Below the pieces are notes generated by a model, which worked only from the letters and a program-made list of their open reading frames with translations, did no database searches and was not told the DNA's origin. From positions 1 through 10,415 of the forward strand of contig JAGVKR010000714.1 in the NCBI GenBank assembly GCA_020050375.1: a stretch of 10,415 bases of DNA, in the 5' to 3' direction. Position numbers and translations under genes: made by a program. The DNA is from Planctomycetales bacterium (GTDB lineage Bacteria; Planctomycetota; Planctomycetia; Planctomycetales; Planctomycetaceae). Below are positions 1 to 5,813 of the stretch, piece by piece (position 1 is the first letter of the stretch; every line of letters starts with the position of its first letter).

Positions 1-266
1 AGCGCGGGCTGCTCCATGCCAAGACGCTGACGATCGACGGCAAGTGGTCGCTCGTCGGCACGCCGAACTTCGACACGCGGAGCTTGCTGCTGAACTTCGA
101 GGTGGGAGTGGTCCTGCTCGGTCCGCGGCCGGCGCAACAGCTCGAAGATCAATTCGAGGACGACCTGCAACACGCCCCGCGCGTCGACCGGGCGAAGTTC
201 GAGAAGCGCCCCTTGCGGCAACGGATTGCCGAAGAGCTGCTCAAGCTGTTTTCACCGGTGTTGTGA
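1..266 (+). CDS. Cardiolipin synthase-like phospholipase D protein, C-terminal end (partial)
   Basis: The reading frame is open from the left edge (first full codon at 3) to a TGA at 264-266, leaving about 87 C-terminal residues. Near its start is a full HxKxxxxD motif (HAKTLTID), the second catalytic HKD motif of the phospholipase D superfamily. It is followed by GTPNFDTRS and an NFE segment, the usual Cls arrangement GSxNxDxRS...NFE. In cardiolipin synthases this histidine and lysine take part in transfer of a phosphatidyl group between two phosphatidylglycerols at the inner membrane. The tail (a basic, R/K-rich stretch, then a hydrophobic LLKLFSPVL ending) is typical of bacterial Cls C-termini. 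The N-terminal membrane segments and first HKD motif lie outside the window, so another PLD-family phosphatidyltransferase cannot be excluded. The gene converges on the dsbD-like gene with a 45-bp gap. Confidence 0.88.
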   Translation, partial: RGLLHAKTLTIDGKWSLVGTPNFDTRSLLLNFEVGVVLLGPRPAQQLEDQFEDDLQHAPRVDRAKFEKRPLRQRIAEELLKLFSPVL

Positions 267-267
267 T

Positions 268-323
268 GGCCGAGCGTTGCGCTTTCTATTGCCCTGGCAC
301 TGTGGCGGCTCTCAACGCTGGCC
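268..323. terminator. Possible bidirectional terminator between convergent genes
   Basis: GGCC-g-AGCGTTG (268-279) pairs with CAACGCT-GGCC (313-323): 11 base pairs with one bulged G, enclosing about 33 nt. It fills the gap between the cardiolipin synthase stop (264-266) and the dsbD stop (312-314), where a shared terminator would be expected. There is no clear T-tract on either strand and the loop is long, so the call rests on position and pairing only. Confidence 0.3.
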
Positions 324-2909
324 GATCGTGCGTGCCGTGCCGCGATTCGCCTGAACCTGCTGCCAGCGGTTCCAACCCTGGTCGAGGAATTCTGTAAACT
401 CGGCCTCTTCGCCCTTGCCGAGGAAGTTGGCCAGAATCTTCGAGGCGTCTTTGAGCGCGGCGCGCTCGGGGGGGATCACGACGTACGATGGCAAGGTGAC
501 GTCCCCAAACCATTGTTCCTGCAAACGGGTGTTGTACGACAGCAACCGCTGTTTTTCGGCGGCGTCGGCAATCGTCGGCGGCATCTGATCGGTAAACAGT
601 TGCACGCGCACGAACCGATCAAGCTTGTCTTCGACGGCCGGCTGGCTCATCGGCCCTTTTTCCATGTAACGGCAGTTCGTACAGAAGACTCCCGTGAAGT
701 CGAGGAACAGCGGCTTGTTCTGCTGGATCGCGAAATCCATCGCCTTCTCGAGGTCGAGCGCGTATTTCAGACGACCGTGTTCGAGTACCGGACCGGTTGG
801 ATCCGTTCCCCCGTGAAACTGTGGAGCGGCATACGAATCGATGTAGGCCCAGATCTTTCCCGTCGGCTTATCATTGCCGAACAAGCCGACGCTCAGATAC
901 GAAGCCAGCCCGAGAAAGCTCATTGCCGTCATGAACCGCAGCACCCCGATGTGATCGGCGGGAACGTCGTGGGGCAACCGGAACAGACCCAGCAGGTATG
1001 CCCCGGTGGCGATGGAGATGATCATCCACGCCGACATGATGACATGGTAATCGAAAATCGCCGCCTCGCCGTTCAAAGCCAGATCGGCGTTGTTGAAGAA
1101 CTTGAAGGCCGCGCCAATCTCAACCAGCCCCATCAGGACCTTGACGACGTTCATCCAGCCGCCGCTCCGCGGAAGCTTCTTGAGAAAGCTGGGGAACAAA
1201 GCGAGGAAGAAGAACGGCAGCGAAAACGCCGCCGAGAACGCCAGCAGGCCCAGCGCCGGCCACAGCCGATCTCCCTGCGACGCGGCCACGAGCAGAAAGC
1301 CTACGAAGGCGAATGTACATGTGAACGAAGTCAGCGTGAACGTCAGCGCCATGAAGAGCACACCGGCGAACCCGCCGCGTCCTTCCTGATTGGCCGTGTA
1401 AGTCAGCAGCCATCCGGGCATGCGAATTTCGAACATCCCCAACAAATTCAATCCGAAGAACACGAGCACGCCGGCGATCGCAAGATTGACCCACGCGTTG
1501 TAGGCGACCATCTGTAATGCCGACGGGCCGAATACTGCGCTCATCAACAGCCCCAGCCCGGTAAAGGTTCCCATGATTCCCAGGCAATAGACGGTGGCCA
1601 TCGTCATCGGACGATGGTGCTGCTTTTCCGACTGCTTCTGAAAAAAGCTGACCGTGATCGGGACCATCGGAAAAACGCAGGGAGTCAGCAGCGCGAGAAA
1701 ACCCGCGCCGAATGCCGCCGCGAGGAACACCGGCAGTCCCTGCGCCTTGTATCCCGCATTGGCGCCTACCACTGGAACAGCCGCTTTTTCGGCGGCGGCG
1801 GTTGACGGCTGCGATTTTGGCAATGCGGCCGGCCCCTTGGCATCAGGATCGGTCGAGAACGATTGCTTGAGCTTGCGGCAGATTCCGTCGCCGCAAATCT
1901 GGTAGTCGATCAACCCTTCGACGACCGCCGGTGTTGAAGAGCCGGATGCTTTACGAAAACGTTTCGTCCAGGTGACGGCGCCGAGATGCTTCTCGACGGT
2001 CTTCATCTTTTCGTTGAGGTCTTCTTCCTGATCCAGTTTCGGAGCAGGGTCGGCGGCGAACGCGTCATCGATCGGCTCCAGGCCGACGACCTTGCTCAGC
2101 GTGATAACGGTTCGCGCCGCACCGTTGTCACCCGTCGAGTAGATGTAATGCTCGGAAGGGATCTTGACACCGATTTCCAGCACGACTTCGTCTTTCCGAT
2201 CCCCCGGTCGCAGCGACGTTTGAAATTCCGGAACGGGCATTGAGCCGCGCTTGCCGGGGACGGTGAGTTTCAAATCTTTGAATGCCGGGGCAGCCGCCGG
2301 AGATGCGGGCTCATCGACTTCTTCTTCCCGAGCGTCGACAGGAATCGTGTCGGTTGCTGCGGCTTCGCTCGCGGCCAGCTTCACGTCGAACGGGAGCTTG
2401 CTGGGCGTGCACGTCCTCTTGTTGCACACCTGATACCGAACCAGGCCGGCCACCTTCACTTCGGCCGGTGGACTGCCCGGCGTGAGGTGGTAGCGCTGCG
2501 TCCACGTCACCTGGTGGTAATATTTTTCAACCGTCCGTTCGAGAACGACATCCTCGAAGGGCTCCGGCGGATGATCGGCAACCGGTGATTTGTCGATCGG
2601 TTCGAGACCGTTCACCGTCTCGAATTCGAATTGGGTTTCGGCGCCGCCATTGTCATTGGTGGAATAGAGATAGTGATCGGGGGGGAGAGTGGCTTTGAAT
2701 CGCAGGAGCACTTCGCCCGCTTTATCGGAACGTACGAGATCCACCTCGATCTTCGCGTCCGGCTTTGTTCGGCCAGCTCTGGCGCGGAGACCCAAACCGC
2801 CGCGCGTTCCCTCGTCTTGCGCCTGGACCATAGCACAAGCGGCAAATGCGGTCAGTAACGACATGGCCAACAGGGGTTTGCGCATCATTCGCGGCGACAA
2901 TTCTGGCAT
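312..2909 (-). CDS. dsbD: DsbD-like thiol:disulfide interchange protein with two N-terminal domains
   Basis: This is a transmembrane electron carrier that would move reducing power from cytoplasmic thioredoxin across the inner membrane to extracytoplasmic thiol proteins. From the ATG at 2909 it has 865 residues. A signal peptide (KPLLAMSLLTAFAACAMVQA) ends near residue 30. Two successive DsbD-N-like domains (about 45-175 and 215-350) each end in a C-x4-C pair (C162/C167 and C339/C344). The membrane domain (about 390-680) has LLTPCVFPMVP with C411 and SFTCTF with C531, the two intramembrane redox cysteines of the CcdA/DsbD family. A C-terminal thioredoxin-like domain (about 715-850) has CTNC (743-746) and a cis-proline at LPSY. 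The frame can extend to a GTG at 3020, but that extension precedes the signal peptide. ATG 2909 has GGGAG ten bases upstream; ATG 2888 or 2885 is possible. It is longer than E. coli DsbD because of the second N-domain. Confidence 0.92.
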   Translation of the reverse strand: MPELSPRMMRKPLLAMSLLTAFAACAMVQAQDEGTRGGLGLRARAGRTKPDAKIEVDLVRSDKAGEVLLRFKATLPPDHYLYSTNDNGGAETQFEFETVNGLEPIDKSPVADHPPEPFEDVVLERTVEKYYHQVTWTQRYHLTPGSPPAEVKVAGLVRYQVCNKRTCTPSKLPFDVKLAASEAAATDTIPVDAREEEVDEPASPAAAPAFKDLKLTVPGKRGSMPVPEFQTSLRPGDRKDEVVLEIGVKIPSEHYIYSTGDNGAARTVITLSKVVGLEPIDDAFAADPAPKLDQEEDLNEKMKTVEKHLGAVTWTKRFRKASGSSTPAVVEGLIDYQICGDGICRKLKQSFSTDPDAKGPAALPKSQPSTAAAEKAAVPVVGANAGYKAQGLPVFLAAAFGAGFLALLTPCVFPMVPITVSFFQKQSEKQHHRPMTMATVYCLGIMGTFTGLGLLMSAVFGPSALQMVAYNAWVNLAIAGVLVFFGLNLLGMFEIRMPGWLLTYTANQEGRGGFAGVLFMALTFTLTSFTCTFAFVGFLLVAASQGDRLWPALGLLAFSAAFSLPFFFLALFPSFLKKLPRSGGWMNVVKVLMGLVEIGAAFKFFNNADLALNGEAAIFDYHVIMSAWMIISIATGAYLLGLFRLPHDVPADHIGVLRFMTAMSFLGLASYLSVGLFGNDKPTGKIWAYIDSYAAPQFHGGTDPTGPVLEHGRLKYALDLEKAMDFAIQQNKPLFLDFTGVFCTNCRYMEKGPMSQPAVEDKLDRFVRVQLFTDQMPPTIADAAEKQRLLSYNTRLQEQWFGDVTLPSYVVIPPERAALKDASKILANFLGKGEEAEFTEFLDQGWNRWQQVQANRGTARTIGQR

Positions 2910-3492
2910 TCTGGTCGATCTCCCAGTCGGGAAAGCGGGGCCGGTGGGAAAGATTCTCGGAGGGGGGAACCTCTTACCATCTATCGTCTTGGATAATAAC
3001 GCGGATTCCCTCGTTATCACAATCGGAATTCAGCCGGCTCGAACCGCGAACGACCGTCCTCGTCCGGTTGCTGCTTCTTATACGCCCCATTTTCTCGGGG
3101 GATCGAAAGAATTCAACCGGAATCGGCGGGCGTGGGTGCAACCGCCGCAGGATACAACACTTCGGGAGTAGCATTCGGCGGCGGCCAGCGCAAGCCGAGA
3201 CCGTCGGCATCCGGTGATTCCGACGGTCTCCACTGAATTGCGTCCCCATCGACGCCAGATTCGCATCTCCATTCGCAACAGAGAGTTACGAATAGAGACC
3301 AAGGGAGCGCTGGTCGTGGCCGCTGCGGCCCATGATTGGCTCGTCCTTCCCCCCTCGCTTCAACCCCTCCCACACAGCATTGGCCACACTATATAAAGCG
3401 TTGTCGATCTGCGGGAGTGTCGCGCATTTCTGTTGGTTTCTACAGAATTCCCAAAAAATATCGCTGCCTGGCAATCGAGCCCTGGAGCGAAG
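2910..3492. other. Gene-poor stretch upstream of the dsbD-like gene
   Basis: No convincing coding sequence is seen in about 580 bp. Short open frames on both strands have no recognisable domain, and the strongest signal is the 11-bp inverted repeat at 3197-3230. The dsbD promoter should lie here on the minus strand, but I could not pick a convincing -35/-10 pair. The right end, near 3390-3450, is less GC-rich than its surroundings (tatataaag near 3390, an A-run near 3454). It would be the native downstream flank of the HXXEE remnant that ends at 3493. Confidence 0.5.
3197..3230. repeat. Perfect 11-bp inverted repeat (hairpin)
   Basis: GAGACCGTCGG at 3197-3207 is the exact reverse complement of CCGACGGTCTC at 3220-3230, with a 12-nt spacer. 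The stem is GC-rich and would form a stable hairpin in RNA of either strand. No T-run follows on either side, so it is not a textbook intrinsic terminator. It lies about 290 bp upstream of the dsbD-like start and about 260 bp downstream of the HXXEE remnant on the same strand, so it could end transcription from the rearranged block or mark a regulatory leader. Confidence 0.5.
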
Positions 3493-3760
3493 TCATGCGG
3501 CCCCCTTTGTCGTCAACCTGGCAATCCGTCGGAACACATGGACGACGATGGCGGCATGGACCGCAAGGGCGACACCCACGCCGATCGCGTGTGCCTCCCA
3601 ACTCGCCTCCGAGGCGGTCCCAATCACGTGCCAACTCCAACCGCCGACCGGGAGGAACAGGATGAGCGCCGTCCACAACCCGGGGTTGTACTGCCGAGTT
3701 GCGATCGCCGGTGCGACATGTCCGATCGCGCTGATCATCGAGGACCGAGAACCCGATCAG
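3493..3760 (-). pseudogene. Truncated, frameshifted HXXEE-family gene remnant
   Basis: On the minus strand, the ATG at 3738 opens an 81-codon frame to TGA at 3493-3495. Its first 75 or so residues match the C-terminal part of the intact HXXEE protein at 4911-5516 (GHVAPAIATRQYNPGLWTAL, FLPVGGWSWHVIGTAS, HAAIVVHV), about 87% identical by eye. At the DNA level about 230 bp align with roughly 23 mismatches, about 90% identity. Just upstream, LIGFSVL resembles LIAVYLPL of the intact copy but sits in another frame: the remnant has 16 nt where the intact gene has 15. Similarity then ends at the stop codon of the nucleotidyltransferase gene. The HxxEE motif and the first membrane segments are missing. 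A short membrane peptide could still be made, but loss of function is more likely. Its last residues (TTKGAA) differ from those of the intact copy. Confidence 0.78.
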
Positions 3761-3762
3761 CA

Positions 3763-4362
3763 TTATGGTGGTGGGACAGGCGGGTCTGTACCGGGAAAAG
3801 CGTCGCTCCAGGTCTCGCGAAAGCTTTCGCTCAGGGCAAGCCGCGAGAGCCATTCCGTCAGGTATTTCAGATCGATGCCATCGCGGTTCAGACGAAGGAG
3901 GTGCGCAACGTCGGATCTATCGATGAGACGTCCGGCCAGCAGCTTGAAGAGAATCAGATCTTCGCAACTCAGAATGTAGAGCGGTTCGGCGACGCCGGAC
4001 AATGTGATTGGGATTCGTCGAGAAAGCGCCAATCGGTGGAATTCTGAATCGGCAAAGAACAGGTCGATCCGAACGTCGAGAAACTTGTCGGGCGGCTCGA
4101 ACGTCAATTGCAGGATGCGCGCCTCACCGAGCGTAAGAATCGGCGGCTGACGGAGGGGTGTGAAACCTGCCTCCGACAAACGCTTCATCAGGTCCACTTC
4201 AAAGGCCGGCTCAACGCTAATCAGAAGATCGACATCGCGTGTATTTCGCAGATGTTGCCACGCGGCGACTGCGATGCCGCCCATCAGCGCAGCGTCGATT
4301 CCCTGCGCTTTCAATGTCGCCCAGACAAAACGGACCGTTGCCAAAAGCGCTTCACCGGCCAT
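3763..4362 (-). CDS. AbiEii/MNT-like nucleotidyltransferase, possible toxin of a two-gene module
   Basis: A protein of 199 residues. The nucleotidyltransferase-fold signature is clear: LMGGIAVAAWQHL (GG at 28-29), then RNTRDVDLLI with the acidic pair D43/D45, and a third acidic candidate D100 in VRIDLFF. The later stretch CEDLILFKLLAGR...DRSDVAHLL (133-156) is the helical pattern usual in AbiEii/AbiGii-type and related small nucleotidyltransferases. Such enzymes can transfer nucleotides to tRNA or protein and often act as toxins or abortive-infection effectors; that role here is inferred. The ATG at 4362 overlaps the stop of the upstream small gene by 11 nt, implying coupled translation. No strong Shine-Dalgarno is seen. 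The TAA at 3763-3765 abuts the HXXEE remnant, so the proline-rich C-terminus (DPPVPPP) may lie at an insertion boundary. A non-toxic housekeeping nucleotidyltransferase is the alternative. Confidence 0.85.
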   Translation of the reverse strand: MAGEALLATVRFVWATLKAQGIDAALMGGIAVAAWQHLRNTRDVDLLISVEPAFEVDLMKRLSEAGFTPLRQPPILTLGEARILQLTFEPPDKFLDVRIDLFFADSEFHRLALSRRIPITLSGVAEPLYILSCEDLILFKLLAGRLIDRSDVAHLLRLNRDGIDLKYLTEWLSRLALSESFRETWSDAFPGTDPPVPPP

Positions 4363-4651
4363 GCTGGCACCACCGGCGGTCGAACTGAATCAGCATCTCA
4401 CGGACCCCTCGATCATGCTCTTCGATTTGTCGCTGGTGGCAGGCGCGGTATGCGGCCTCGACCTCGGCCTCTGTCGCATGTCGCGTTCGAAGCGCCGCCA
4501 GCAGAATCTGGTCGGTGGCCTCGACGAGGTCGATCCACGCGGCGATAGACTGCTCGTGCGTGACAGGCGCGGAAGCCCCGGATGGCGCGCCGGTTGACGG
4601 CTGGTGCATGGCGGGCGCGATCGGTGGCGCAGGGAGCGAAATGCCGTCCAT
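4352..4651 (-). CDS. Small helical protein, partner of the nucleotidyltransferase
   Basis: I do not recognise a named family. From the ATG at 4651 it has 99 residues. The first 30 or so are proline/alanine-rich and probably disordered. Residues about 31-95 look alpha-helical and charged (IAAWIDLVEATDQILLAAL, then VEAAYRACHQRQIEEHDRGV), with no signal peptide or membrane segment. Its stop overlaps the start of the nucleotidyltransferase by 11 nt, the usual layout of an antitoxin or cognate small subunit upstream of an MNT/AbiEii-type enzyme, so a partner or neutralising role is inferred. Other in-frame starts are ATG 4666 and GTG 4702. None has a clear ribosome binding site, though AGG lies about 15 nt before 4651. 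The domestic function is unknown. Confidence 0.65.
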   Translation of the reverse strand: MDGISLPAPPIAPAMHQPSTGAPSGASAPVTHEQSIAAWIDLVEATDQILLAALRTRHATEAEVEAAYRACHQRQIEEHDRGVREMLIQFDRRWCQHGR

Positions 4652-4795
4652 CGTCAAACTGCACATCCTAACAATGCGACAATCACTTTCAGTCGCCGAC
4701 ACAAGTCGCGCCGCCGACCAGACCGAAGTTCATTGTACACCACGCCTATGCACGTCGCGAGACGAACGCGCCGCACCCTGGCAATCACGCTTTTC
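4652..4795. promoter_or_regulatory. Presumed promoter region of the nucleotidyltransferase pair
   Basis: This gap lies between the TlpA remnant and the small partner gene. On the minus strand it contains TACAAT (one mismatch to the -10 consensus TATAAT) about 80 nt upstream of the ATG at 4651. No good TTGACA-like element sits 16-18 bp before it. It probably entered with the nucleotidyltransferase module, because similarity to the TlpA gene ends at about 4796. A promoter here is an inference from gene order. Confidence 0.25.
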
Positions 4796-4929
4796 GCATT
4801 GAACCACTCTTTGCCGGCAAGAGGGGGCGCCGCGCCTGTCCCAAACTCGTCGCGCAGCTTCTTCGCGTACAGAACCTGTTCGGCGGAGTCGAAAGTTCTC
4901 CGACTGGCAGTCAAGAGGTCCCTTCGTCG
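4796..4929 (-). pseudogene. Internal remnant of a TlpA-like thioredoxin gene
   Basis: Read on the minus strand, this stretch encodes DLLTASRRTFDSAEQ, then AKKLRDEFG and WFN. It corresponds to residues about 221-266 of the intact TlpA-like protein at 5814-6971 (DLLVASRGTFESAEQ, AKKLRDEFG, WFN). By hand, about 131 nt align with 33 mismatches (about 75% identity) and one missing base, near 4922. Neither the preceding N-terminal domain nor the following thioredoxin domain with its CxxC is present, so it is a non-functional fragment. Its 5' end runs directly into the 3' end of the intact HXXEE gene, and its 3' end stops where the nucleotidyltransferase module begins. This placement suggests it is what remains of a second TlpA-HXXEE unit. 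Confidence 0.75.
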
Positions 4930-5516
4930 GTCAACCTGGCAATCCGTCGGAGCACATGAACGACGATGGCGGCATGGACTGCAAGGGCGACAGCCACGCC
5001 GATCGTGTGCGACTCCCAAGTCGCGTCTGAGGCGGTCCCAATCACGTGCCAACTCCAGCCGCCGACCGGGAGGAAAAGAAATAGGGCCGTCCACAACCCG
5101 GGGTTGTACTGCCGAGTTGCGATAGCCGGTGCGACATGTCCAAGGGCGTTGATCAGCGGCAGGTAGACGGCAATCAGCCCAAGCGACAACTGCACGAAGC
5201 CGGCCAGGTGCAGCGCGAGCAAATCGACGGCCCAGACACCCAGGGCATTGATCCAGAACGTCGCCGTCGGCGTGAGGGCCTCGCGCCCGCCGACGATGTG
5301 CCGGTTCACATAGACCCGAAACCGATCACCGGTGTGCTCCTCCCACTGATGGAGCATGTAAACGGGAAGCTGCAGGTACACCAGGCCGAGCGCCGTTCCC
5401 GCGGCGCGAAACCAGATCGGGGCCAGCAGCAGGAGCAGGCACGCCACAAACAGACTTGCCGCAGGCCACTGCCACTTATCAACCAGCCATTGCAGAACGC
5501 CGCGCAACACGCCCAT
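4911..5516 (-). CDS. HXXEE-family integral membrane protein
   Basis: A protein of 201 residues from the ATG at 5516, which has a strong GGGGAGG about 12 nt upstream. A GTG at 5579 would add 21 residues without such a site. The HQWEE sequence (H56, E59, E60) is the hallmark of the HXXEE family. Later conserved-looking blocks are GHVAPAIATRQYNPGLWTAL (126-145) and HAAIVVHV near the C-terminus. Hydrophobic segments at about 19-34, 41-55, 88-126, 142-158 and 171-188 indicate a multi-pass membrane protein. The family's biochemical role is not established. The clustered His/Glu suggests metal binding, but this is inference. The last codons (TDEGTS) appear to come from the fused TlpA remnant rather than the native end (TTKGAA in the duplicate). 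It lies 297 bp downstream of the TlpA-like gene on the same strand. Confidence 0.85.
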   Translation of the reverse strand: MGVLRGVLQWLVDKWQWPAASLFVACLLLLLAPIWFRAAGTALGLVYLQLPVYMLHQWEEHTGDRFRVYVNRHIVGGREALTPTATFWINALGVWAVDLLALHLAGFVQLSLGLIAVYLPLINALGHVAPAIATRQYNPGLWTALFLFLPVGGWSWHVIGTASDATWESHTIGVAVALAVHAAIVVHVLRRIARLTDEGTS

Positions 5517-5813
5517 CGAGATTGAGTACCTCCCCAGCGAAATTCCCACGAGCCATCGACCGCCGATGTGAAATAACACTCGCAGAGCCTGTTGCTGCCA
5601 ACACGCGTGCGCGCCAATTCACCTGCGCGATTGCGCGCCAATGGTCGCTTTGTACCCTCGTTCTGGCGCTGCCTGCAACAGACCCACGTTGTGGCCGGTC
5701 ATGGCGGGGCCAGGAGACGCGCGCCGAACGGCGGACCCGGAGACGAACAGCGAACGTCGTACTTCCGGCGGCAGAGATCACCCATCACGCAGGCCCGCCG
5801 CGTGATGGCGATT
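5517..5813. other. Intergenic region between the TlpA-like and HXXEE genes
   Basis: About 300 bp without a convincing gene. It holds a 9-bp perfect hairpin right after the TlpA stop (5782-5808) and the strong ribosome binding site of the HXXEE gene (GGGGAGG at about 5529-5535, minus strand). Open frames crossing it have no recognisable domain. The hairpin suggests the HXXEE gene has its own promoter here, but no clear consensus was found. Confidence 0.4.
5782..5808 (-). terminator. Hairpin just after the TlpA-like gene, probable terminator
   Basis: CCATCACGC (5782-5790) and GCGTGATGG (5800-5808) form a perfect 9-bp stem with a 9-nt GC-rich loop, starting five bases past the TGA at 5814-5816. 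Position and stability fit a transcription terminator for the minus-strand gene. No U-run follows, so it may act without one or serve as an mRNA 3'-end stabiliser. Confidence 0.45.

Noticed and set aside
513..1517. Long plus-strand open frame (334 codons) opposite the dsbD-like gene
   Set aside because: Rich in Q, R, E and H with no domain pattern, and it lies fully antisense to a gene with clear motifs in the other strand. Such antisense frames are common in GC-rich coding DNA.
2910..3020. GTG start at 3020 adding 37 residues to the DsbD-like protein
   Set aside because: The added residues come before a clear signal peptide and have no similarity to the family. ATG 2909 has a Shine-Dalgarno and fits a secreted N-terminus.
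3385..3400. TATATAAA-like sequence as a promoter -10 element
   Set aside because: No -35 element at suitable spacing on either strand; a single AT-rich patch is not enough.
3286..3474. 62-codon minus-strand frame downstream of the HXXEE remnant
   Set aside because: No domain, no clear ribosome binding site and no similarity to its neighbours; the region looks intergenic.
3493..5160. An insertion sequence or transposon carrying the nucleotidyltransferase pair
   Set aside because: No transposase gene is present, and I could not find terminal inverted repeats or target duplications at about 3760 or 4795.
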